Positions 10,284 through 21,060 are shown, counted from the first letter of the stretch. The stretch is DNA of 64,000 nt from Pectinophora gossypiella (GCF_024362695.1 NC_065408.1:1612001-1676000); one strand, 5' to 3'. The notes: generated by a model not told the origin, from the letters alone. Numbers and translations are program-made.

Positions 10284-10383
10284 GGAATACTAAACGGGAT
10301 GATTAAGACCATGATTCTGAGTTAATATCAAGTGGAATTTTCCATCGCAAGTATCATGATTTTTTTTTAATTATTTTCAATTC
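10284..10383 (+). mobile_element. P1 MITE, left half
   Basis: GATGATTAAGACCATGATTC and GAGTTAATATCAAGTGGAAT are the inner left arm of P1. The outer terminus is diverged and the right arm is missing. Confidence 0.7.
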
Positions 10384-10611
10384 ACAGCACGGTTTATATA
10401 AAATTAAATATAGGTAAAAATAATATGACAGTGCGTTATTATTTATAGGCTAAACTTGCTATTATGCTATTTATAGGCTAAAATGTGGGAGGGAAAGTGA
10501 AAATAAACACGGAATAGTCTTTATAACCATCATCTTAAAATCTTTTAACATTACAGAATATTATTTGAATTTAAAAAAATAAAAAGAAATGCCTCCAGAG
10601 ACGCGCATCAC

Positions 10612-10770
10612 GTCTTCCTCCATTCATCTTCTGTCTCTTTCCTCCACATACCTCTCGCTCTTCCGCTCTGTTCAATCGAATACGTCGCTCAAATCTTTTC
10701 TTTTTCACACACGTATCTTGCATCTCTGTCTCACGCATCTGTCTCTCTCTTACTCGTTCCTCTTATATTA
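10612..10770 (+). repeat. Pyrimidine-rich tract
   Basis: About 155 bp made almost entirely of C and T on the plus strand, with TCTCTCTT-type runs. It forms a 60-codon serine/leucine-rich open frame that is a composition effect, not a protein. Possibly part of a LINE untranslated region. Confidence 0.45.
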
Positions 10771-10979
10771 ACCTACACTTTCATACATCCCACATATAAA
10801 TAATAGATTTATCTGTTAAGCCTGTAAAGTAAAGGCTCGTCCAGGCTGAAAAGAACATAAGGAATTTATTCCGCATCTGATTACCAATAACAATTGGAGG
10901 CAGTCCCGATAGCCGATAAATGACACAAAGCAATAATGCGAAAAGCTGGACGCTGTGACAGATTCTTCGCAAAGAAACA

Positions 10980-11083
10980 TACAGGGTGTTAGTGACAATA
11001 CGAAAGTTTTAGAGAATGACTCAGACCATGATTCTGAGTTGATATCAAGTGGAATTTCCTCTCCAAAAACGCATGAAAATTTA
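10980..11083 (+). mobile_element. P1 MITE, left half
   Basis: Opens ACAGGGTGTTAGTGACAATA and continues through GATATCAAGTGGAATTTCC. The right arm is absent; unrelated sequence follows up to a SINE-B. Confidence 0.75.
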
Positions 11084-11149
11084 AATGTTCCTTTTTTCAT
11101 TATTTTGCTTTAAGCTGCATATTGAACCCAAATTTAACATAAACATAAA

Positions 11150-11478
11150 CTGCCTATATACGTCCCACTGCTGGGCACAGACCTCCCCTCAATCAACCGG
11201 AGGGGGTGTGGAGCATAGTCCACCACGCTACTCCACTGCGGGTTGGTGGAGGTGTTTTTACGGCTAATAGCCGGGACCAACGGCTTAACGTGCCCTCCGA
11301 AGCACGGAATCATCTTACTTTTGTCATTCATTTACAATCAGGTGATTCAAGCCTGAAAAATCCTCACCAAACAAAGGACAGTCACACAAAGTGATTTCGA
11401 CAATGTCCCCATCGGGTATCGAACCCGGACCTCCAGATAGTGAGCCTAACGCTATAACCACTAGACCATGGAAGCTGT
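11150..11478 (-). mobile_element. SINE-B, full length
   Basis: Minus strand, from the tRNA-like head (right end, box B GGGTTCGATACCC) to the tail read on the plus strand as CGTCCCACTGCTGGGCAC. The core block TTCCGTGCTTCGGAGGGC is intact. ACATAAA strings at both ends may be the target duplication. Confidence 0.9.
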
Positions 11479-11784
11479 TACATAAAAATGTAAGTATGTT
11501 TTTTACAAACCATCAATGTAAATTTTATGCGCAGTCTAGCAGCTATTCCTGTTGGTGGATTTACAACGCGGCGCAGCAAAAACTCAAAATCCTAATTTAA
11601 CATTTCCGACAAGAAAAAACACCAATCATCATAATTATTAGTACAATCAAACAAGCGTCCTAATTTTTTTTGCATGTTTTATTATGAATCGTAAGAATAT
11701 ACTATTGATGCACAGAACAATAATATAAAATTCGATAGTGTACAATTATTCCACAATAATTGTATAATCCATGGGGATAGAACC
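11479..11784. other. No gene recognised
   Basis: AT-rich; nothing recognisable before the LINE fragment that follows. Confidence 0.4.
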
Positions 11785-12000
11785 CTAAATAAGCGCATAC
11801 CTTATCTCATCAACAGTTTGCCTGAGAACATTAATAATGAGCCAAAAATGTTTAAAAATAAGATAAAAAACATTTATTAGATTTAATTTAGCAGTTACCT
11901 TTTTCTTAATTTTTGTAATTTAACCATGTCTTAGTGAGACTCTGATCCTGCAGTCAAATTGCTAATACAATTTTGCAGGACATTGCATTTATACTAGTGT
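11785..12000 (+). pseudogene. LINE ORF2 C-terminus plus 3' UTR
   Basis: About 30 codons end at a TAG at 11878-11880, with an INSLPENI motif followed by KMFKNKIKNIY. This is the usual way CR1/Jockey-like reverse-transcriptase proteins finish. AT-rich 3' sequence follows. The reverse-transcriptase core is absent and the call rests on a short stretch. Confidence 0.45.
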
Positions 12001-12125
12001 TACTTAAGGCTTAATAATCAAAACTCCTCCAAAGCATCACACCGAGGCAAAGTGCTCAAAAGACTGGCAGCATTTCCCCTTTGAACAGCTAAACTGACAC
12101 TGACAAAAATAGCTGCCAGCCCTCA

Positions 12126-12207
12126 GGTTGGCGGCTCAATAGTAGCCCTGACACCAGGGTTGATGAGGTTGGTAGTCCACCTCACAACCCACACGATAGA
12201 AGAAGCC
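12126..12207 (+). mobile_element. SINE-A 3' end
   Basis: GGCGGCTCAATAGTAGCCCT, CACCAGGGTTGATGAGG and CCCACACGATAGAAGAAG are the last 80 bases of SINE-A. The head and core are missing. Confidence 0.8.
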
Positions 12208-12657
12208 GTCGAAGTAGGTCGTGGGTCGCCTTTATGAGACGCTTCGAAAAGTACTTGTCTCAACGACAAAAAAAAAGAAAAACAAATCGTAAGAATTATA
12301 AGTACATTTATTTATTTTATTTATAAATCTGCGTAACACATTTTTCTTAGCGTGTAACATACGACGACGTATGATACATTATGATTAATTACACCGAAAA
12401 GGTATAAAATGTCAAACAATAATAAATTAATCTGTGGCAATTAGGGAAGCAATTTATTACAGAAACATTAATAAAGCAGAAAAGCAATAACGCGAAATGC
12501 TATGACACAAAATACCGTTTTGGGAGTTCCGCAAAGGAAAAACGGAATCCTTTCAAAATCACTCTCGTTCTGCAAGTATCACGCTCAAAACTTCTCCCAG
12601 TTTTAATAATAATCATAATAAATAATAATATTTTTATTGATGAAAATATCGGTACGA
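12208..12657. other. No gene recognised
   Basis: AT-rich sequence with a short palindrome near 12362 (ACGACGACGT-type). No coding or repeat signal was found. Confidence 0.4.
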
Positions 12658-13025
12658 TGGTGCTAATTCCTGTAAAAACCATCAAATTTTATTTTAAGTT
12701 ATATCTGTCGTTTTTTTATCCGCCGAAAAGGAAGGGGACGGATGATTGTCAACAAGTTAATTTAAAAACGAATTAATAACCCGGGCGAATAAAATAGGCA
12801 TCTCGCTGGGATGCAATCCGTTTGACGTGAAGTCTACTTAACTCTGTCGGGTTATTAGCCGATGTAAAATTTTTAGACGGTTGTTTTAGATTTGTGCTTA
12901 AAACTGACGTGTGTTCCATAAATTTTATGCTTGTCGATTGCCCGTCCCTTTCCTTTTCGGCGGATAAGAAAATGACAGATATAACTCAAAATAAAATTAG
13001 ATGGTGTTTACAGGAATTAGCACCA
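12658..13025. mobile_element. P5 MITE, uninterrupted
   Basis: Terminal inverted repeats of about 75 bp: TGGTGCTAATTCCTGTAAA at the left and its inverse GGAATTAGCACCA at the right. Inner arms include TATCCGCCGAAAAGGAAGGG. The interior motif GAATAAAATAGGCATCTCGC is also in the second copy at 47595-48231, which is split by a SINE. Confidence 0.85.
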
Positions 13026-13134
13026 ATGTTATTCTTAAATTAAGCATAGTTGACATGAATATAATTGTGTAGGTACTTACCATAAATGACTAAGTATAGA
13101 AATACAGTTTTAAAGAATGCATATGCTCCAAAAT

Positions 13135-13470
13135 CCGTGGTAGCCCAGTTGGTAGAACGCTTGACTTCCACTTTGAGGTCGCAGGTTCGAAACCCAGCAT
13201 AGGCCTAAGCGAATTTGTAAATCATTATAAATTCGTTATCGAATTCATTTGGATCATAAATGATTAGTGCTCAGTGGTGAACGAAAACATCGTGAGGAAA
13301 CCCATATTCCCGAAAAATGCATTTTCGGAGGTATGTGTACCTATATTGGGCTGGTTTTCCCTTCGCGGGTTAGAAGGTCAGTTAGGCAGTCGCTTCTGTA
13401 AATAACTGGACCTATCATAGGTTAGGCAAGCGGACCTTTTGAAAACGGAATAACGCTAGGGAGATGATGA
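13135..13470 (+). mobile_element. SINE-D, full length
   Basis: Head GTGGTAGCCCAGTTGGTAGA with box B-like GCAGGTTCGAAACCC. The body contains ACATCGTGAGGAAACCC and GGGCTGGTTTTCCCTTCGCG, and the tail ends GCTAGGGAGATGATGA. SINE-D lacks the core shared by the other three families, so its origin differs. Confidence 0.9.
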
Positions 13471-13831
13471 CTTATGGTCCAAAATCAATCTAAAATACTT
13501 GTCTACTTAGAATATATTAACAAAATGCTAGGTACAAAATATCAGCTAATACTCGTGTTCAGTTTTCAAATTCAATCAAGGAAAATATTTACATTAAATA
13601 ATAAATTGGATATTTTTTCTGAAAGGATTTTTACACAATATTCTTGAAAATCAATTCGAGAAAAAGATAAAAAAAGCCGGGAAATCTTTGTAATTTTAAT
13701 TCTAACGCCATTCAAATCCGTTGGTAATATTGAGTTTCGTTTTTAAATTAAATACTATTCTATTTAAGTACTTTAAGGCGTATACGTAAATTTTAACTAT
13801 CTTTAGTAAAGAATATTGGTTTTTACCGACT
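13471..13831. other. No gene recognised
   Basis: AT-rich spacer; nothing recognised. Confidence 0.4.
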
Positions 13832-14065
13832 TAAAAAAAAATATACGGTCGAATTGAGAACCTCCTCCAGGTTCTCAATTCGACCGTATATTTTTTTTAT
13901 GTTTGTTCGACATTTATGAACCTATTTTGATAATATTTTTTTTGTTCGAAAGGAGATATTCCCAAGGTGGTCCCATGATAAGAAAGTCAGGGTCTGATGA
14001 TGGCAGACCAGAGAATTCGAGGGGAATTTTCAAAAATCGTAGGGGCGATTAGTGCGTTTGTAAGG
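13832..14065 (+). repeat. Dispersed repeat opening with a near-perfect hairpin
   Basis: The hairpin at 13832-13904 has about 30 bp arms (TATACGGTCGAATTGAGAAC and its inverse) around a CTCC loop. The following block (CGAAAGGAGATATTCCCAAG then GTGGTCCCATGATAAGAAAG) is of a type I believe is widespread in moths and butterflies. That part is recollection and was not checked. Confidence 0.5.
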
Positions 14066-14079
14066 TCAAATTCGTCGGA

Positions 14080-14615
14080 TCGGTCTCTAGGCCCCGGGAA
14101 AACTTCCAGACCTTAGGAAACAGGTCAGCATCAGGGAGACACCCTATGGCATATATAAATCTTGATCAAATCCAATAGCCGGTAAAAAAATGGCGGAAAA
14201 ACAAGATGGCCGCCATACAAAATTTTTGTCTATTTTAGAAGAAGCCCCTTTGGGTAGAAATAATGTATGGGGCGCTTGCTCAAAACGTCATGTAGAGTAT
14301 GGAAATACTTTCTGGTCACCAAAAACTGCTCCGCGTCAGAGAGACACGCTACGGCCTGGCAAAACTATCGCACGTGAACCAATTTTTCTTTCACGACACC
14401 TATTTAAATCTTGGTCAAATTCTATCGCGCGTGAAAAACATCAAAATTGCGGGAAAACAAGATGGCTGCCATACAAAATTTTGTTTTTCCAGAAAATGTC
14501 TCGGGGGTATAAAATATATTCGGAAATACTTCCCGATTTTCGACACCCTACGGCCTGGCGAAATTATCGCACCTGAACCAATTTTTCTTTCACGAAACCT
14601 ATTTAACTTTATTAT
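14080..14615 (+). repeat. Two-unit tandem repeat
   Basis: Two diverged units of about 250 and 200 bp (14150-14400 and 14401-14600). Each carries AAACAAGATGGC(C/T)GCCATAC, then CTACGGCCTGGC, TATCGCAC and CCAATTTTTCTTTCACGA. An open frame of 128 codons spans them, but it is shared by composition and repeats at the DNA level. No domain was recognised. Confidence 0.6.
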
Positions 14616-14639
14616 TTAAATTTAAATCTTAGTCGTATT

Positions 14640-15260
14640 TAATGGTGAAAAAAAATTGTGATCACTCACTCACACACTCAATAATTGGGAGTACACACAC
14701 ACTAATCATAAATTATTATATTATCAATATAAATCTGATAATCTGTCTGATGTCGTCAATCTCTGCATCCTGGCTCGGTCTAACCATCGCTTAAAATCGT
14801 AAAATAAAATAAAATTTTAAACAAAAGAACCGACTTCATACGCAAAACTAAAAAGAAATAAATAAATTTACTTCGCACAAGTTAATTAATTTTATAATTT
14901 TGTAGTCGGTGCCAAGTAAATGTTACACAGCGCCACGTCAGTGGAAACCCGGCCTTATGCCAAGCTGTGGGGATACTTTCGCATTTTCCGCGGTTTGGCG
15001 ATTGGTATATACGCCTAGGCCTTCTCCTTCCAACTTTACACTCGCATCCAAAACAACACACATGGAAGTGACCTCGTAATAGACCCCGCAAGTTGTCTAA
15101 GGGAGTCGCTGTAAATATTATAAATATTATTGTTATTTACATATAAAAATGAAATTCGAGCAAGTTTCGATCTTGCTCGAGAAGAAACAGAATAGACTAA
15201 AAATGAAAATTTCAAAACTAAAACCCGATTACGGAAAAATCACGCTCTAAAATGAATGAA
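14640..15260. other. No gene recognised
   Basis: Includes a slightly GC-richer patch (14920-15090) with a 69-codon minus-strand open frame lacking any recognisable feature. Confidence 0.4.
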
Positions 15261-15261
15261 A

Positions 15262-15480
15262 CAAATCAAATCAAATATAAGTACGTACTTTATTGCTCAG
15301 AACTAAATTTCAACAATCAGACATAACACATAATATCAGTACAATTTGGGCGGCCTTATTGCTCTAGAGCCAGGAAAGGACTAGGCAAGAACCAGGAAAC
15401 AAACATTTACAAACAACTTGAAACTAAGGTATATTTCTCAAAATTTCTTCCGAATAATCTTTAGAAGACAGCCGTGGTTG
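15262..15480 (-). mobile_element. CR1-like LINE 3' UTR
   Basis: On the minus strand: AGCAATAAGGCCGCCCAAAT, then TGAGCAATAAAGTACG (polyadenylation signal), then a TTTGA-type simple tail (plus-strand AATCAAATCAAATA). The same 3' end type is inserted at 30944-31081 and 46493-46592. Confidence 0.65.
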
Positions 15481-15798
15481 TATGCTGCCTTAAGTAAGCT
15501 AACTCTTAAAAGACAAATTGGCATACGAACATGACATATTACGTACAAACATACATACATTACGGTTACACACATAACCCTTCTTTTTGCTTCGCCAAAG
15601 TCGGGTAAAAAAATGGTACCTATTTAGATCCAAATACTTATACGAGCACATAGTCCATACCGCGTCCGGTTGATGGGTGGGAGGCCTGTCTATACAGATA
15701 TATAATAATGTGTTATCTTAATTTACTTCCACCAGTACAATAATGTTATGTAGCTGGAGGCCGATACTCTCAAGTTTGTTCGCGTCACGTCAGTCCTT

Positions 15799-16245
15799 GA
15801 CGACCTAGGTCTGCCAACCATTGCCCAATGGCTCAAATTAGCTTCCAAACGTTTTTTCGATTCTGCTCCGCACCACCCAAATCCCCTGGTAGTTGCGGCT
15901 TCCGAATACATCCCGCTTAGGGACGGTACTGAAAAGTATCGGCGTCCGAAGGACGTAATATACGATCCCGACGACCCGATTACCCTAGCCATAGAGGCAG
16001 CCAATCAGCTCGCGACACCAAACACTTCAGGACCCCGATACCGACCCCGCCGACGTGGTCGACGATTTCTCTCATTCAGCGCTTATCGCTATCGACCCAC
16101 CAGGGTCGATTAATTCTTTCAAATATTTTTCCTCTCAGACGACGCCCTGAGCCGAGGTTCGCGCCCAACTGGGCACCCTCAGGCCTGTTGTCTTAAACGT
16201 TGTACCGGCAAATCTACAATAAGTCACGTCAAAAAAAAAAAAAAA
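15799..16245 (+). pseudogene. 5'-truncated Jockey-like LINE: end of ORF2, 3' UTR, poly(A)
   Basis: The open frame runs to a TAA at 16111-16113 and encodes about 104 residues. It includes FFDSAPHHPNPLVVAA, the histidine-proline-asparagine signature seen near the C-terminus of Jockey-clade ORF2 proteins, followed by an arginine-rich tail. The 3' UTR ends in a run of A at 16231-16245. A 13 bp target duplication, CACGTCAGTCCTT, is at 15786-15798 and 16246-16258, so the insertion and its truncation point are exactly defined. This copy lacks the reverse-transcriptase core and cannot move itself. UTR relatives lie at 6761, 19517 and 49497. Confidence 0.85.
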
Positions 16246-16258
16246 CACGTCAGTCCTT

Positions 16259-16499
16259 ATGACCGGTTAAATTAGGCCGAAAATGGATATTACCGCAAAA
16301 TATGGGTCACGAGGCAAACACCGTGATTCTGTACACGCCACAAACCCAATAAGGATGCGGTTAACTCGAACACAGGAAACGGCGACAAGCGATATTTATT
16401 GGGGCATATAAGTTGGCTTAAATAACCGTATCGAGCAGCTTCGTTCATTATTTCGCATTTCGTTCTCTTTTTGAATGGGATTAGTGGTTCGGAACTCTC
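16259..16499. other. No gene recognised
   Basis: Sequence after the Jockey-like insertion; no open frame or repeat partner recognised. Confidence 0.4.
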
Positions 16500-16697
16500 A
16501 GGATTATCATTTCGTGGTAGCCCAGGACCAGCGGCTTAGCGTGCTTTCCGAAGCACGGAATCATCTTAATTTTTCGGACAATCAGGTGATTGAAGCCTGC
16601 AATGTCCTTATCAAACAAAGGACAGTCTCATAAAGTGATTTCGACAATGTCCCCATCGGGAATCGAACCCGGACTTCTAACCACTAGACCACGGAGC
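16500..16697 (-). mobile_element. SINE-B, tail-truncated
   Basis: Contains the core, the AACAAAGGACAGTCTCATAA block and a shortened head in which part of the anticodon region is deleted between GAACCCGGAC and TTCTAACCACTAG. The 3' tail is missing. Confidence 0.8.
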
Positions 16698-16774
16698 TCA
16701 TAACAATAACAAGTCTAAAAACATCTAAAATAATCTAGTAATGGATATTGATCCTGTCTCCATTACGCTGCAAA

Positions 16775-16966
16775 TTGTTTGGTTAGGACATTACAGGCTT
16801 ATCACCTGATTGTCCGAAAGTAAGATAATCCGTGCTTTGTAAGGCACGTTAAGCCGTTGGCACCCATGAGCCATGTTAGGGGTCTTTGACGGCTTAATTG
16901 TAACCCTGACACCAGGGTTGATGGTTGGTAATCTACCTCACAACCCACACGATAGAAGAAGACGAA
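16775..16966 (+). mobile_element. SINE-A, head-truncated
   Basis: Begins at GGTTAGGACATTACAGGC, runs through the core and ends CCCACACGATAGAAGAAG. The tRNA-like head is absent, consistent with 5' truncation. Confidence 0.85.
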
Positions 16967-17335
16967 CGTACTATTTATTCCTTAGAACAAAAGATATGAT
17001 GAACCACACGGCACCATTTTATAATGGTCCATCATATTCGATTTTAACGACATGCCCGGGAAAGCAAGCAGCTGAAAGCGTTTTATGTTTTTTTTTTTGC
17101 TCCCAGTCCCTTATAAGAGCATCGAATAAAAATATCAAAATATATATGAAAAAAATATATTGAATATTTTTATAACATTCAATTAGGGTGCATATTATTC
17201 GGTCTTACCTTACCTTATAGGGATCTTTACGAGCATTCTCGCGGTGTGGAGTAAATCAAAAAGTTCTCTCCGCTCATAATTCAAGGTAAGTAATAGGCTA
17301 TTTTCCTAAAAGGAAAATCCCATTTCCTGGAAATT

Positions 17336-17520
17336 CTGAGTCCAGTCAGTTGGCAGAAACCAGGAACGTAATTAGGCTGTTACAGAGGCGATGATTTAGT
17401 GAAGAGGAGAGAAAAGGGGTTTAAATTACATACACACGTAAGATCACCTCCCGAAGGTTGTCTGGAAGAGATCGCTCTTAGCGATAAGGCCGCCTTTGCC
17501 CACCTTAGAATAACTTTATC
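17336..17520 (+). mobile_element. P6 element, left part
   Basis: GTTGGCAGAAACCAGGAACG through GGTTGTCTGGAAGAGATCGC matches the left arm and centre of the palindromic copy at 18846-19092. The right arm is missing. Confidence 0.75.
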
Positions 17521-17589
17521 TTGTAAACTCTTTTATCACCTCTATTTGCTGTTGGCATAGGCAAGAGCCCACGGAATTGCAGTTACTAA

Positions 17590-18118
17590 GATCCTGACTT
17601 ATATGGAAATATTATTATCATTTAGAGACAGTTAAGGTCAAGTTTGGTTTTGTTCATTTATTTGAAAAATTCTGAATTCCATTACTACCTACCACTTTCG
17701 CGTCTTCAACTCTAATTCTTCTTCTATCGTGAAGTGTATTACCAACCTCATCAACTCTGGTGTCAGGGTTACTATTGAGCCGCCTTAAGGCCCCTGACAT
17801 GACTCATAAATATAACGACTACGTACTTAGATGATGCAAGTTATATCAGTAAGTAGTAATCGGGACCAACGGCTTAACGTGCCTTCCGAAGCACGGATCG
17901 TTTTACTTTCTTACAATTAAGTGCCAGCCTGTAATGTCCTAACCAAACTAGGGATCACTGAAAGTGATTTTTGTGATATGTGCCCACCGGGATTCGAACC
18001 CAAGACCTCCGGATCGTGGATCCAATGCTCAACCACTGGACCACGGAGGCCGTTCACTGTCATCAATGTCTTCATGCATTCTCGCCGGTTTAGTGTACTT
18101 ACTCTTGACTATATGAAT
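17590..18118 (+). repeat. Dispersed repeat interrupted by a SINE
   Basis: The left part (17590-17716) and right part (18052-18118) together match the continuous copy at 7918-8098. The SINE-A between them therefore arrived after this repeat had spread. Confidence 0.65.
17717..18051 (-). mobile_element. SINE-A, full length, nested
   Basis: Minus strand. The tRNA-like head is at the right end (plus strand CCACTGGACCACGGAGGCC) with box B inverse GGGATTCGAACCC; the core is present. The tail at the left begins TTCTTCTTCTATCGTG. It has about 17 extra bases near 17830 relative to other copies. Confidence 0.9.
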
Positions 18119-18249
18119 TAACTGACAAAGTCTAGTATATAAGCCTAATGTTCTCATTAAAAGAAACCACTCGAGGGAAGATAAATTGTGAGGTTGGACC
18201 TTTTATCTTATTTGGTATAAATGGACCTAGTATTTTTTCACTAGTTCTA

Positions 18250-18330
18250 GCAAGAAGCAGAGACGTAATTAGGTAGATAGAGGAGCGGTGATTTAATGAA
18301 GTGGCGAGAATAGGACTCCTCGACTGGTCG
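18250..18330 (+). mobile_element. Degenerate P6 scrap
   Basis: AGCAGAGACGTAATTAGGTA and GGTGATTTAATGAAGTGGCG resemble the P6 left arm with many changes. Low-confidence relic. Confidence 0.4.
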
Positions 18331-18388
18331 CTGCTTTATTAATCGTTCTACTTACTCTTTCTTTTCTTGCATACTTACATAGATAACA

Positions 18389-18726
18389 TTAGCTTTTGCC
18401 CGCGACTTCGTCCGCGTGGCGTGTTATAAAAGAGAGATCTTTGTGTGTGTGGGAGAGAAAGGTTAAAAAATGCTTAATTTTATTATATTTAAATGAGGTT
18501 ATAGTATAAGTAGCTCAGTAAAATAATGAATTGTTATCAATTTTTAGATTATTAGTTTATGATAATTAGGTTTAATATAAATTTAGGAAAATACGATCAG
18601 AGGAGGCTAACCCTGAAGTACAGTATCTAAGCTACGTCCTTTCCAAATTTCAAGTGCCTACGTTTAGCCGTTTAGGCTGTGCGTTGATATGTCATTCAGT
18701 CAGTTTCTCCTTTTATTATATTTAGA
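18389..18726 (-). mobile_element. Non-autonomous Helitron
   Basis: Minus strand. The 5' end is TCTAAATATAATAAAAGGAG. The 3' end has a hairpin built on GACGAAGTC followed by GCGGGCAAAAGCTAA, so it terminates in CTAA, a CTRR motif. The flanks are A on the 5' side and T on the 3' side, as expected for Helitron insertion between A and T. No Rep/helicase coding. Same ends as the element at 20467. Confidence 0.75.
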
Positions 18727-18735
18727 TTATTCTGT

Positions 18736-18802
18736 ATACGTGACGCTGTTGGGCACAGGCATTCCCTCTATCAACAGGAGGGGGTCTGGAACATACTCCA
18801 TC
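18736..18802 (-). mobile_element. SINE-B tail fragment
   Basis: CTGTTGGGCACAGGCATTCC and AGGAGGGGGTCTGGAACATA correspond to the 3' tail of SINE-B in the minus orientation. Core and head are absent. Confidence 0.7.
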
Positions 18803-18845
18803 TTAGGAACCGAAGTCTGCACAAAGTGGCGGGGAAAAAGTTGTT

Positions 18846-19092
18846 TAAGTTGGCAGAAACCAGGAACGTAATTAGGCTGTTACAGAGGCGATGATTTAGT
18901 GAAGAGGCGAATAAAGGGGTTAAAATTACATACACACGTAAGATCACCTCCCGAAGGTTGTCTGGAAGAGATCGCTCTTAGTGATAAGGCCGTCTTTACC
19001 CACCTTAGAATAATTTGAATCCCTTTACTCGCCTCTTCACTAAATCATCGCCTCTTTAATAGCCTAATTACGTTCATGGTTTCTGCCAACTT
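18846..19092. mobile_element. P6 palindromic MITE carrying a LINE scrap
   Basis: Arms of ~75 bp: GTTGGCAGAAACCAGGAACG at the left and its inverse ending TTTCTGCCAAC at the right. The centre holds GTTGTCTGGAAGAGATCGCT and GATAAGGCCG, a piece of the CR1-like LINE 3' end, also present in the half copy at 17336. The scrap was therefore part of the element when it spread. Confidence 0.8.
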
Positions 19093-19231
19093 TATCTTTA
19101 TCTTGAAAAGATATATCTATAATCACAAAGTTATCTCTTCAGTAATCACCCAGAATGAGAACGCTCACCATTTGTCCCGCCAGGTGGAAAATGCCATTTA
19201 TGACAAATCTACAATAACATAATACATAACA

Positions 19232-19514
19232 TAAACAGCCTGTACAAGTCACACTGCTGAGCACAGACCTCCCCTCAATCAACTGGAGGGGGTATGGAGC
19301 ATACTCCACCACGCAACTAAACTGAACAGATTGTAGATGTTTGAGCTAGTAGCCCGGGACAAACAGCTTTTTAACACGCCTTCCGAAGCACGGAATCATC
19401 TTTCTTTTCATCAAAAAGACAGCCTCACAAAGTGATTTCTACAATATCCCCATAGGGAAACGAACCCGGACCTCCAAGTCGTGAGCCCAACGCTCTAATC
19501 ACAAGACCACGGCT
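19232..19514 (-). mobile_element. SINE-B, diverged
   Basis: Both ends are recognisable (plus strand CACACTGCTGAGCACAGACC at left, AAGACCACGG at right). The inner region has drifted and part of the core is altered. Probably one of the older SINE copies here. Confidence 0.8.
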
Positions 19515-19516
19515 GT

Positions 19517-19590
19517 CAAGGTGTTCGGCCAAGTAGTTGATACCATTTGCGCAAAATCTACGATACTTAAGTCACGTCAAAAAAAAAGGT
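19517..19590 (+). mobile_element. Jockey-like LINE 3' tip
   Basis: CGGCCAAGTAGTTGATACCA, CTTAAGTCACGTC and a run of A match the terminal 3' UTR of the element at 15799-16245. Confidence 0.6.
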
Positions 19591-20466
19591 CTTTGAAGAT
19601 GAAGTCATGTTTATCTTCAAAGAACTGGGACTATAATGAAACTTTCTTAATTAAATTGAAATAATAAATAATAACCAGTTCAAAAGCAATCGGCAAGCGA
19701 TTAAGAAACTTTCTGGCTTTATAACCCACTTTGCTGAAACTTATTTCTTCGGGTTATAATTTGAAAATTATTGCTTCTTTAACAAAGCTATGAAATAGTA
19801 AATAACAGTAAATTCCTGAAGATAGATTTGTTGCGTCGGCTTGACAATTCACGAGTTTTAATTTTTGGGTGATTCCCTAAGCAAGAGTAAATGCTATAAA
19901 AACAAATATTTTTTTATTAATTCGTACTTTGATTACTTAAATTTCTATTACAATAACTTGACATTATATTCTGATATGTTATTAAATGCTATCACATTTT
20001 TTGTAACTTTTCACAATTATTTATATTTAGTTGGTATCTAATCAAATCATTATACAGCCTACAAGATCTTACTGCTGGGCAAAGACCTCCCCTTCCTCTT
20101 TATAATACACACTCACTTTTCGACCTGAAAGCAAAATCACCTTTTAAAATTAAGAACAGCTTTTTAAGTCAATTTTAAGTTTGTAAGTTGGTTATAAATA
20201 TCTAAGTTTTACCGCTACTTCAGAACCGCACGCCGCGTTCAAATAAATTCTTAAAGACTAACTAAATAACTCCTTGAAGCCACCACTAAGAGGTAGAAGA
20301 TTTTTTTCCGTTTCCAATAACTTGAACACTTGCTACGTCCGCTAACGCTAACTGGGGAAGTTTGTTCTCACTACAGCTGGACAAACTTGTTTCATTTTAA
20401 ACAATCTTTTGAGGACAGATCTTTTACTTTACTACGGAAAACTTTGGAATATAAATCATTATCTTA
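19591..20466. other. No gene recognised
   Basis: AT-rich sequence with only a 40 bp SINE-B tail scrap (20055-20095, CTTACTGCTGGGCAAAGACC). Confidence 0.4.
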
Positions 20467-20672
20467 TCTTCTAAATATATAAAAGGAGAAACTGACTGAC
20501 TGACATATCAACGCACAGCCTAAACGGCTAAACGTAGGCACTTGAAATTTGGATGGGACGTAGCTTAGGTACCGTAGAGGTGCACTAAGAAAGGAATTCC
20601 CGAAATTCCCATGGGAACGGAAATTAGTGGGAAAAATCCTTCCACGCGGACGAAGTCGCGGGCAAAAGCTAG
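20467..20672 (+). mobile_element. Non-autonomous Helitron
   Basis: A 206 bp element. The 5' end is TCTTCTAAATATATAAAAGG, preceded by A. The 3' end has the hairpin CGCGGACGAAGTCGCG, then GGCAAAAGCTAG, ending in CTAG (CTRR) and followed by T. Terminal motifs, hairpin spacing and the A/T insertion site all fit Helitrons. GACTGACTGACATATCAACG follows the 5' end, as in the copy at 18389. Confidence 0.8.
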
Positions 20673-21060
20673 TTTTAGATATAAGTAGGAACAGGTGCAC
20701 AGTAGTGAACATAATAATGAAATCTTATTTCTAAAAAGGGACGTCAGCTCAGCAATATGTTGTGACACTCCGACATTGAGGGAGTGCCACGTTGATTTTC
20801 AGCTGTGCCCCAAAAATACAAAAAAATAAAAATGCTTAAATCTAAATCTAATAATCTAACAAATTAAAATTAATTAACTGTGTTAATAGAGTGTGGATTA
20901 AAATGCACGTAGAGGGTGTATTTGTGAATGTTTGTTAGGATGTGTGTGCGTATGTCCGTTAAGAGGGTGTGTGAGAGTGCGTGTGTGTATGTGTGAATAT
21001 TGTAAATTAGGTGTGTACCAGTAAGTGAGACGTATGCCCCGCATTTTCTTCGTCGTTCCC

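Noticed and set aside
10589..10771. Serine/leucine-rich small protein
   Set aside because: The frame results from a pyrimidine-rich DNA tract; no start context, conservation or domain.
14190..14619. 128- and 106-codon overlapping frames as genes
   Set aside because: They lie on a DNA-level tandem duplication and overlap in two frames; no domain recognised.
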